64,000 bases of DNA from JANOBD01 sp031411495 (GTDB lineage Bacteria; Planctomycetota; Phycisphaerae; Tepidisphaerales; Tepidisphaeraceae), in contig JANOBD010000165.1 in NCBI GenBank assembly GCA_031411495.1, positions 124,001-188,000 of the forward strand, in the 5' to 3' direction. Made by a program: the position numbers and the translations under genes. Below, piece by piece: positions 9,031-15,359 of this stretch. Below the pieces are notes generated by a model. The model was given only the letters and a program-made list of their open reading frames with translations, was not told where the DNA came from and did not search any database. Every line of letters begins with the position of its first letter. The first letter of the stretch is position 1.

Positions 9031-10209
9031 ATGTCAACGACAGAAAACCTGAACGATATCAAAGAGAATGCCGACATCGACCGCGACACGCCGGCCCCTG
9101 AGATCCATGTCGAAGAGAAAAAGCTCACGCTCAAACAGCTTCTGAAGACGGTCGTGAAAATCAACGGATCGGACCTGCACCTGCAGGCGGGCAGCACCCC
9201 AATGATCCGCGTGGATGGCCGCGCGCGCTTCCTGGACTGTGCGGCCCCGGACGACGACGTGATGAGCGAATACATCAGAGAACTGGTCGTCACCGACGAC
9301 CAGAAGAATGCCCTCGAACACAAGGGCTCGGTCGACGTCGCGTACTCGAGCAAGGAAGTCGACGCCCGCTTCCGTACCAGCGTGTTCCACTCGCGCGGGC
9401 GCTACGCAGTGGTCATGCGACGCATCATTACGAAGATTCCCGACTTCACCGATCTGAACCTGCCGCCGGTCGTGGAATCGCTCGCGAACTTCCACCGCGG
9501 CATCATTGTCGTCTCGGGAACGACAGGCTCGGGCAAATCGACCACGCTGGCCGCGATCATCGGCAAGATCAATCGCACGCGGTCCGAACGAATCCTGACC
9601 ATCGAAGACCCGATCGAGTTCCAGCACGAGAACGCCAAGGCGCTGGTCTCGCAGGTCGAGGTCGGCACCGACACCGAGAGCTACGAACACGCCCTCCGCG
9701 CCGCCATGCGTCAGGACCCGGATACGCTGCTCATCGGCGAAATTCGCGACCCGTTCTCGCTCGGCACCGCTTTGAAGGCTGCCGACACCGGCCACCTGGT
9801 CTTCACCACGATCCACGCCACCAATGCGTCGATGAGCATTCAACGTATCGTCTCGCTCTTCGACAACAACACCAAGGAATTGCAGCAACAGCAGCTCGCA
9901 CTGAACCTGAACGCGATCATCTGTCAGCGTCTCGCCAAGAAGCGCGAAGGCAAGGGACGCGTGCCCGTAATCGAGATCCTGATGGCCACGCCGCTGGCGC
10001 GCAAGTACATCCTCGACGGCGAGTTCGACAAGCTCAAAGGCCTGGTCGGCAACAAGGAATCGGGAAGCCAGAGCTTCGACCAGCACCTCGTCGAGCTGTT
10101 TCAGAAACAGGTCATCGACGTGAAGGAAGCCGAGCGGCTGGCGAGCAACGTGGATGCGCTCAAGCTCGCGCTACGCGGCATCGGCAACAGCGACACGCGG
10201 CTGCGCTGA
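9031..10209 (+). CDS. pilT: Type IV pilus retraction ATPase PilT family
   Basis: A 392-residue secretion/retraction ATPase. After a charged N-terminal extension of about 35 residues comes the PAS-like N-domain (GSDLHLQAGS), then Walker A GTTGSGKST, the Asp box and Walker B DTLLIGEIRD, and the His box HLVFTTIHATNA. It powers pilus retraction and twitching at the inner-membrane base. A GAGGA ribosome site precedes the start. It stands alone here; two pseudopilins sit about 32 kb away and a PilZ protein about 50 kb away. PilT and PilU cannot be separated by eye. Confidence 0.9.
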   Translation: MSTTENLNDIKENADIDRDTPAPEIHVEEKKLTLKQLLKTVVKINGSDLHLQAGSTPMIRVDGRARFLDCAAPDDDVMSEYIRELVVTDDQKNALEHKGSVDVAYSSKEVDARFRTSVFHSRGRYAVVMRRIITKIPDFTDLNLPPVVESLANFHRGIIVVSGTTGSGKSTTLAAIIGKINRTRSERILTIEDPIEFQHENAKALVSQVEVGTDTESYEHALRAAMRQDPDTLLIGEIRDPFSLGTALKAADTGHLVFTTIHATNASMSIQRIVSLFDNNTKELQQQQLALNLNAIICQRLAKKREGKGRVPVIEILMATPLARKYILDGEFDKLKGLVGNKESGSQSFDQHLVELFQKQVIDVKEAERLASNVDALKLALRGIGNSDTRLR

Positions 10210-10242
10210 GTGGCGTTACCCAATCCCGTTCAATCCCAAGCG

Positions 10243-10270
10243 GGCGAGCTCATGCTCGCCTGTTTTCGTT
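10243..10270 (+). terminator. Intrinsic terminator after pilT
   Basis: GGCGAGC-TCAT-GCTCGCC is a perfect 7-bp stem with a 4-base loop, followed by TGTTTTCGTT. It lies 34 bases after the pilT stop, between pilT and a convergent gene. Confidence 0.75.
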
Positions 10271-10289
10271 GATGAACTGTCGTGCGGGT

Positions 10290-11135
10290 TCACTCGGCCC
10301 AGCTCTTGATGGCCAGGCGGCGATCGATGAGAAAGCATCGCGCGCCAAACACGAACGAAAGGGCCGCCAGTAACGCCATCACCGCGTGCAGCGCCAGCAT
10401 CGCCGGGAAGAACAGATTCGGTGCGGCAACCCACAAATAGCGCGTCAGGAGCTCGCTCGGCCGCAACATCATCGACCCCCACACGATCGCGAAAACCAGA
10501 TCGAGCAGGTGAGCCGCGAACACCCACGAAATCCATCGCGAAAGCCGTCGGTGAAAGCCGCGATTGAGCCGTTCGATCGCGTGCAAGAGGGTTCCGATCA
10601 GGAGCGCGTCGAAGGCGAGTTGTGAGATGGCTTGGCCGAACCACATCGCTCGCCATGTGCCCCGCCACGGGATGAACCATGCAAAACCAATGACGGCAAG
10701 TGCGAAGAGCACAACCCCGACAATCACACCGATGCGGGTTGCTTCATGCTTGTCAGGCCAGCGCCCCTCGGTTGGCACGTACCACAACGCGCCGAAGAAG
10801 CCGATCAATCCGATCAAGGGCAGCACGTAGCGCAAATGCATCATCGGCGACCCGAGCACCTCACCCCAGTCGTAGGCGAAACACTGCACCACCCACACGG
10901 TGAGCTGAAGGCCCCAACAAACGCTCGCGATGGCCAGGACCAGGCTCCCGATGGCCATTCGACGGAGCCAGTCCGGATTGCTCATGTTCAACGCATTGTT
11001 TTTCGTCAGCGATAGCCAGACGTTGAGACCGCACTCCGGGCAACGCTTTGCGTCGAGGTTGTTCCGCAGGCTGTAGCCGCAGCGCAGGCATGGCCGCAGC
11101 CGGGCTCTTTCGTCGGATTGGCGGGTCTTCCCCAT
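10290..11135 (-). CDS. Zinc-ribbon multi-pass membrane protein, function unknown
   Basis: A 281-residue protein. It begins with a cytosolic zinc ribbon (CLRCGY near residue 16, then CPECG near 32) followed by about six hydrophobic membrane helices (around residues 60-83, 105-121, 135-158, 171-190, 203-227 and 245-268). This CxxCGY...CPxCG head joined to a membrane body recurs in Phycisphaerae hypothetical proteins; no enzyme motif is visible. It is convergent with pilT across a terminator and sits upstream of the small HEIGHH protein on the same strand. Confidence 0.65.
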   Translation of the reverse strand: MGKTRQSDERARLRPCLRCGYSLRNNLDAKRCPECGLNVWLSLTKNNALNMSNPDWLRRMAIGSLVLAIASVCWGLQLTVWVVQCFAYDWGEVLGSPMMHLRYVLPLIGLIGFFGALWYVPTEGRWPDKHEATRIGVIVGVVLFALAVIGFAWFIPWRGTWRAMWFGQAISQLAFDALLIGTLLHAIERLNRGFHRRLSRWISWVFAAHLLDLVFAIVWGSMMLRPSELLTRYLWVAAPNLFFPAMLALHAVMALLAALSFVFGARCFLIDRRLAIKSWAE

Positions 11136-11168
11136 CGCCCCTGATGTGACCGAAAAGCGTTTCGATTG

Positions 11169-11579
11169 TCACGCCGCCCGCGCGTACTCACGCAGCGGTT
11201 CCGGCACGATCTTCAGCCCGCGGCGCTCCGCCTTCTCGACTGCGTATTCCATCGATCGCCTCACGCGACTCAACACCCGCGAATCCGGCTCGATGCCCAG
11301 TCGCTTCATTTCCGTCAGCGCCCAGTTCCACGCGGCGTATTCCTCTTCGCAGCGGCGCTTGTAGGTGTAAAAGCCGATCTCGTGATGGCCGATCTCGTGA
11401 AGGAAGATCGCCAGGCTGAGCGGCGACTTCGGATACGGGCTTTCCACCCAGTTGATTCGCGTCCCGGTCGAAAAGAACACTGCCCACGCACAGCCGCTCA
11501 TCGATCTTCGCCAGCGGCGGACGCGGATGTTGTATCGCAACTTCAACTCGGCGACGATGGTGTCGTAAGGTCCAGTCAC
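11169..11579 (-). CDS. Small HExxH zincin-like protein
   Basis: A 136-residue protein with a HEIGHHEIG motif at residues 61-69. This matches the HExxH zinc-protease signature and resembles the LxHExxHH helix of ImmA/IrrE-like and minimal zincin families. A downstream acidic ligand could come from the EEEY stretch near residue 80. No helix-turn-helix or signal peptide is present, so it is probably cytosolic. The start is a GTG at 11579. It could be a minimal metallopeptidase of unknown target; nothing next to it looks like a repressor substrate. The family assignment is inference. Confidence 0.6.
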   Translation of the reverse strand: MTGPYDTIVAELKLRYNIRVRRWRRSMSGCAWAVFFSTGTRINWVESPYPKSPLSLAIFLHEIGHHEIGFYTYKRRCEEEYAAWNWALTEMKRLGIEPDSRVLSRVRRSMEYAVEKAERRGLKIVPEPLREYARAA

Positions 11580-11613
11580 GTATGGGAGTTATCGGCAAAG
11601 GCAGGATCGCGCA

Positions 11614-12246
11614 TTGAATGGTCAGCCCACAATCCATGTCGAGTGGTCAACGGTCGCACTGCTTGCACTGATTGTTGCGGCGAGCTCGGTCATCTTCGCG
11701 CTGAGCATTCGTCGCGAAACGCGACACCGTGCCCGTCGCCGGCTCGACGACTGGTCCGAGCGGAACCGATTCGCGTGGATGAATGTCGAGTTCGGCGTGC
11801 CAAGGCCGCTGGATCGGCTGCATGCCCTTTCCATGCGGGTGGTCATGGGGCTCTACAATCGCAACACCGGGCTGCTGCACGTTCGCACGCCGCCCTCGAC
11901 CCCGGACGACGTTGCGGGCCACTGGAATCTCGCCGTTCGGCAGGTCGTGAACGTCTCACCCCCGGTCGGGCTCAGGCCAAGGGACGCGAAGAAGTCGTTC
12001 CTCGATTTCTTTGGCCTCGAACACGCGCCGAGCCTCTCGAAAAGTGACCGATTCACTCTCGTGGGGGATGATCTTGTCGCGTCCCGCAAGTTGGCGGACG
12101 GCTCGGGCCGCGCACTCTTACCGGCCGACCTCGCACTCCTTCGGGTCGACGACTACCTTCTGATCGACTTCTCTGCTCGGCCATTCGACGAGATCGAACT
12201 AGGTCGGATGGTCGCGCTGCTTGATCAACTGGCGCCGCTGGTGTGA
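11614..12246 (+). CDS. Hypothetical single-pass membrane protein
   Basis: A 210-residue protein of unrecognised family. One N-terminal membrane helix (about residues 13-30, STVALLALIVAASSVIFAL) is followed by a soluble region with the pattern of an alpha/beta domain and no identifiable motif. The likely start is a TTG at 11614 with an AGGA ribosome site 8 bases upstream. It is divergent from the HEIGHH protein (34 bases) and upstream of groEL1, separated by a promoter-like gap. Confidence 0.55.
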   Translation: MNGQPTIHVEWSTVALLALIVAASSVIFALSIRRETRHRARRRLDDWSERNRFAWMNVEFGVPRPLDRLHALSMRVVMGLYNRNTGLLHVRTPPSTPDDVAGHWNLAVRQVVNVSPPVGLRPRDAKKSFLDFFGLEHAPSLSKSDRFTLVGDDLVASRKLADGSGRALLPADLALLRVDDYLLIDFSARPFDEIELGRMVALLDQLAPLV

Positions 12247-12288
12247 TTTGCACGCGAGCGCTCTGCCATCTTGACACTCTCTGTCACC

Positions 12289-12318
12289 CTGACATCGTCC
12301 TCGCGCACCGCGTATAAC
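12289..12318 (+). promoter_or_regulatory. Candidate sigma-70-type promoter of groEL1
   Basis: CTGACA at 12289-12294 and TATAAC at 12313-12318, spaced by 18 bases, each differ from consensus by one base. A perfect 10-bp palindrome GTTACGTAAC (12343-12352) lies downstream, in the leader, and could be an operator. No CIRCE element (TTAGCACTC-N9-GAGTGCTAA) is visible here or before groES. Confidence 0.4.
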
Positions 12319-12468
12319 ATTCAAACCCTTTTCAATCAATTAGTTACGTAACAAGCCGCCGATGGCGCGCAGATTGTTACTCATCTGCTGCGACTGCCGA
12401 AGCCGCTTGCGCCTTCGTCGGTTCGCTCAGACGACAAACTCACTTGCTCTTTGAGGAGACACATATCC

Positions 12469-14121
12469 ATGGCCGCTAAACTGCTTTCTTTCGATTTTGA
12501 AGCCCGTAAACAACTTCTCGAAGGCGTTTCCAAACTCGCCGCCGCCGTCAAAGTGACGCTCGGACCTAAGGGCAAGAACGCCGTCATCGACAAAGGGTGG
12601 GGCTCGCCCACGATCACCAAGGACGGCGTGACCGTCGCCGAGGAAGTCGAACTCAAGGACAAGTTCCAGAACATCGGCGCCAAGCTCGTCAAGGAAGCCG
12701 CTTCCAAGACCTCCGATGTCGCCGGCGATGGCACCACCACCGCGACCGTGCTCGCCGAAGCTATCTTCAAGGAAGGCTACAAGGCCATCACCGCCGGTGC
12801 GGACGCCATGGCGATCGCCCGCGGCATCCGCAAGGCCGTCGATGCCGTTTCCAAGGACCTCGCCAAGCAGTCCAAGCCGATCAACGTCACCAAGAAGGAT
12901 GACATCGCCAACGTCGCCGCCATCAGCGCCAACAACGATCGCAACATCGGCAACATCATGGCAGATGCGTTCCTGAAAGTCGGCAAGGACGGCGTCATCA
13001 CAGTCGAAGAAGGCAAATCGCTCGAAACCGTCGTCGATGTCGTCGAAGGCATGCAGTTCGATCGCGGCTACCTCAGCCCGAACTTCATCACCAACGTCGA
13101 CGACATGACCGTCGAGCTCGATAAGCCGCTTATCCTGATTTACGAAGACAAGATCAGCAGCGCCACCAAGCTCATCCCGCTGATGGAAAAGGTGATGAAG
13201 GCTAAGAAGCCGCTGCTCATCATCGCCGAAGATATCGAAGGCGAAGCCCTCCAGACCCTCGTCATCAACAAGCTCCGCTCGATCCTCTCCGTCGCCGCCA
13301 TCAAGGCCCCGGGCTACGGCGATCGTCGCAAGGCGATGCTCGAAGACATTGCCGTCCTCACCGGCGCCAAGCCGATCATGAAGGACCTCGGCATCGAGCT
13401 CGATAAGATCGAACTGACCGACCTCGGCACCGCCAAGAAGGTCCAGATCGATAACGACAACACCACGATCATCGAAGGCGCCGGCGAATCGAAGGACATC
13501 CAGGGCCGCATCGCCCAGATCCGCCGCGAGATCGAGATCACCACGAGTGATTATGATCGCGAAAAGCTCCAGGAGCGCCTGGCGAAGCTCGCCGGCGGCG
13601 TGGCACAGATCAACGTCGGTGCTGCCACCGAAACCGAGATGAAGGAAATCAAGGCCCGCATCGAAGACGCGTTGCAGGCGACTCGTGCAGCCATCGCCGA
13701 AGGCGTTTTGCCCGGCGGCGGCACCGCGATGATCCAGGCCCTGCACGCCCTCAACGGCGGCTCGAACCTGAAGCTCGATGGCGATGAAGCGCTAGGCGTG
13801 AAGATCGTCCGCGCCGCCATCACCGCCCCGCTCAAGCAGATCGCCGAAAACGCTGGCGAGAGCGGCAGCGTCGTCGTCCGCACCGTCATGGAAGCCAAGG
13901 ACGGCATCGGCTTCAACGCCCTGACCAACGAATACGTGGACATGATCAAGGCCGGCATCCTGACGCCGACCAAGGTCGAACGCACCGCGCTCGCCAACGC
14001 GAGCGAAGTGGCGATCCTCCTGCTCACGACCGACTGCATCATCGTCGAAGCCCCGAAGAAGGCGGGCGGCGGTGGCGGACATGACCATGACCACGAAGGT
14101 GGCATGGATGACATGATGTGA
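12469..14121 (+). CDS. groEL1: Chaperonin GroEL, paralogue 1 (His-rich GGM tail)
   Basis: A 550-residue 60-kDa chaperonin that folds proteins inside a double ring with GroES. Hallmarks are KVTLGPKGKNAVIDK, the ATP site DVAGDGTTTATV, and PGGGTAM in the C-terminal equatorial domain. The tail is GGGGGHDHDHEGGMDDMM: a GGM-type tail with interspersed histidines, unlike paralogue 2. The start ATG at 12469 has a GAGGAG ribosome site; the frame extends six codons further upstream without support. No groES precedes it; groES lies about 0.8 kb downstream next to paralogue 2. The histidines could bind metal (inference). Confidence 0.95.
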   Translation: MAAKLLSFDFEARKQLLEGVSKLAAAVKVTLGPKGKNAVIDKGWGSPTITKDGVTVAEEVELKDKFQNIGAKLVKEAASKTSDVAGDGTTTATVLAEAIFKEGYKAITAGADAMAIARGIRKAVDAVSKDLAKQSKPINVTKKDDIANVAAISANNDRNIGNIMADAFLKVGKDGVITVEEGKSLETVVDVVEGMQFDRGYLSPNFITNVDDMTVELDKPLILIYEDKISSATKLIPLMEKVMKAKKPLLIIAEDIEGEALQTLVINKLRSILSVAAIKAPGYGDRRKAMLEDIAVLTGAKPIMKDLGIELDKIELTDLGTAKKVQIDNDNTTIIEGAGESKDIQGRIAQIRREIEITTSDYDREKLQERLAKLAGGVAQINVGAATETEMKEIKARIEDALQATRAAIAEGVLPGGGTAMIQALHALNGGSNLKLDGDEALGVKIVRAAITAPLKQIAENAGESGSVVVRTVMEAKDGIGFNALTNEYVDMIKAGILTPTKVERTALANASEVAILLLTTDCIIVEAPKKAGGGGGHDHDHEGGMDDMM

Positions 14122-14152
14122 GGTTGATGTGCCTAACGCTCCACGCGCCGAT

Positions 14153-14272
14153 ATGCCTTGGTTCGGACCGGACGTAGGTCGCAATGCGCTTGGTTGTTCT
14201 GTGGTGATCGCCGTGGCGTTGGTGGCACTAGTAGTATTTCTCCGTTTTGTCGGAGGTTTCGCGATCATGTAG
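14153..14272 (+). CDS. Possible 39-residue membrane micro-protein
   Basis: A short frame starting MPWFGPDVGRNALG, then a hydrophobic run of about 18 residues (SVVIAVALVALVVFLRFV) and ending GGFAIM. It looks like a single transmembrane micro-protein. It starts 31 bases after groEL1, so co-transcription is possible. Its stop TAG is supplied by the GTAG end of the adjacent double-hairpin repeat, so the present C-terminus may have been set by repeat insertion. No clear ribosome site is seen. The regular hydrophobic pattern argues for a real protein, but the frame is short. Confidence 0.4.
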   Translation: MPWFGPDVGRNALGCSVVIAVALVALVVFLRFVGGFAIM

Positions 14273-14323
14273 GGTGCGTGAAACGCACCAACTCGATCGG
14301 ACGGTGTGTTCCACACACCCTAC
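14269..14323. repeat. GTAG...CTAC double-hairpin repeat, copy 1
   Basis: GTAG at the left end and CTAC at the right bracket two tight hairpins: GGTGCGT-GAA-ACGCACC (14273-14289) and GGTGTGT-TCC-ACACACC (14303-14319). The two ends also pair with each other (TGTAGGGTGCGTG against CACACACCCTACA, 12 of 13). This is the layout of a REP-type doublet. Confidence 0.8.
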
Positions 14324-14331
14324 AATTGAGG

Positions 14332-14544
14332 ATGCAACGACAATGGATTGAATCGTCGGTGCTCGCGTCGGTGGGATATGACCGGTTCGAGCATGTGCTG
14401 GAAGTGGAGTTCAGACGCGGCGGCGTCTACCGGTACTTCGATGTGCCAGAAGCGGCCGTCGAAGAGCTGATGACCGAAGGCTCGCACGGCCGGTACTTCG
14501 CGACGCAGATTCGCGATCGGTATCGGAGCCGGCGGATTGCGTAG
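14332..14544 (+). CDS. KTSC domain protein
   Basis: A 70-residue protein matching the KTSC domain, a small family of unknown function often found alone or fused to other domains. Visible conserved features are IESSVLASVGYD, the GGVYRYFDVP core and the C-terminal GRYFATQIRDRY. The start at 14332 has GAGG just upstream. Its stop codon TAG (14542-14544) lies inside the GTAG end of the next repeat. It sits between two double-hairpin repeats downstream of groEL1. Confidence 0.75.
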   Translation: MQRQWIESSVLASVGYDRFEHVLEVEFRRGGVYRYFDVPEAAVEELMTEGSHGRYFATQIRDRYRSRRIA

Positions 14545-14597
14545 TGGGCACTGCCCACCGATCGGGTCGGAGAGGCGGTGGGCGATGCCCACCCTAC
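14541..14597. repeat. GTAG...CTAC double-hairpin repeat, copy 2
   Basis: GTAG (14541-14544) and CTAC (14594-14597) bracket the hairpins GTGGGC-ACT-GCCCAC (14544-14558) and GGTGGGC-GAT-GCCCACC (14577-14593). Its left end supplies the stop codon of the KTSC gene. Confidence 0.8.
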
Positions 14598-14607
14598 AAG
14601 GAATCGA

Positions 14608-14808
14608 ATGGCAGACGACAAAGACGCGCGGAAGAAGATGAAGGCGGCCTGCGAGGCCGCGGCATTCAGGCAGCCGCTGCCCGACTGTCCGTTCTGCGGC
14701 AAGGCACTGAACCTGGTCAACCGCAGCGAATCGTTCGCGAGCGTGTCGGTGGCCGTTCAATGCACCGGCTGCAAGAAGGCGCTCTCGCGAACCGTCAGCA
14801 AGACCTGA
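14608..14808 (+). CDS. Small zinc-ribbon protein
   Basis: A 66-residue soluble protein with CPFCGK and CTGCKK knuckles about 26 residues apart, giving one four-cysteine zinc ribbon. The rest is charged and helical. The start ATG at 14608 has an AAGGA site. It could bind nucleic acid or a protein partner, but no specific family is recognised. It lies between repeat copies 2 and 3 in the groEL1-groES gap. Confidence 0.6.
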   Translation: MADDKDARKKMKAACEAAAFRQPLPDCPFCGKALNLVNRSESFASVSVAVQCTGCKKALSRTVSKT

Positions 14809-14812
14809 TTAG

Positions 14813-14891
14813 GTAGCATGAGCGTCCCGCTCATGCCGCGAAGCGATCGACAACAAAGCTGAAAAAAGCATGAGCGAGACGCTCATGATAC
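14813..14891. repeat. GTA...TAC double-hairpin repeat, copy 3
   Basis: GTA (14813) and TAC (14891) bracket GCATGAGCG-TCC-CGCTCATGC (14816-14836) and CATGAGCG-AGA-CGCTCATG (14869-14887). The hairpin sequence differs from copies 1 and 2, but the architecture and the direct similarity between its two hairpins are the same. It ends about 35 bases before groES. Confidence 0.75.
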
Positions 14892-14926
14892 GAAGTTAAA
14901 ACCAGAAGACTTGGGAGACAACAAAC

Positions 14927-15214
14927 ATGAAGCTCAAACCACTCGCCGATCGAATCGTCGTTCAACAGGCCGCCGCGGAAGAAAAGACCGCCAGCGGCAT
15001 CCTCCTCCCCGACGCGGCCAAGGAAAAGCCGACCAAGGGCAAGGTCATCGCCGTCGGACCAGGCGCGCTCTCGGACACCGGCAAGCGCACGCCCGTCCCG
15101 GTGAAGACCGGCGAAGTCGTCTACTACGGCAAGTGGTCGGGCACCGAAGTCGAAGTCGATGGCGTGAAGTACGTCATCCTCAAGGAATCGGACGTGCTCG
15201 GCGTTTTAGAGTAA
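14927..15214 (+). CDS. groES: Co-chaperonin GroES
   Basis: The 95-residue 10-kDa lid of the GroEL chamber. The N-terminus KLKPLADRIVV, the mobile-loop region EEKTASGILLPD, and the C-terminal YVILKESDVLGVLE are standard. A GGGAG site precedes the ATG. It is the first gene of a groES-groEL2 pair; a long inverted repeat fills the gap between the two genes, so a processed or attenuated bicistronic message is likely. Confidence 0.95.
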   Translation: MKLKPLADRIVVQQAAAEEKTASGILLPDAAKEKPTKGKVIAVGPGALSDTGKRTPVPVKTGEVVYYGKWSGTEVEVDGVKYVILKESDVLGVLE

Positions 15215-15220
15215 TTCTTA

Positions 15221-15336
15221 ACCACAGAGACACGGAGTCACAGAGATCAAACACAGAGATTGAATGCAGAACAACACGAACGAACAGAAATCATCTCCTT
15301 TGATTTCTTCTCTCCGTGCCTCTGTGTCTCTGTGGT
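15221..15336. repeat. Inverted-repeat element inside the groES-groEL2 operon
   Basis: Arms 15221-15246 (ACCACAGAGACACGGAGTCA and six more bases) and 15311-15336 pair at about 23 of 26 positions, the outer 13 perfectly. It starts 6 bases after the groES stop and ends 23 bases before groEL2. It is a member of the CACAGAG/CACGGAG family. Confidence 0.75.
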
Positions 15337-15359
15337 GAAAAAGAATTGGAGAAGCAAAC

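Noticed and set aside
12247..12468. Search for a CIRCE heat-shock operator upstream of groEL1 and groES
   Set aside because: No TTAGCACTC-N9-GAGTGCTAA or close variant is visible in either upstream region.
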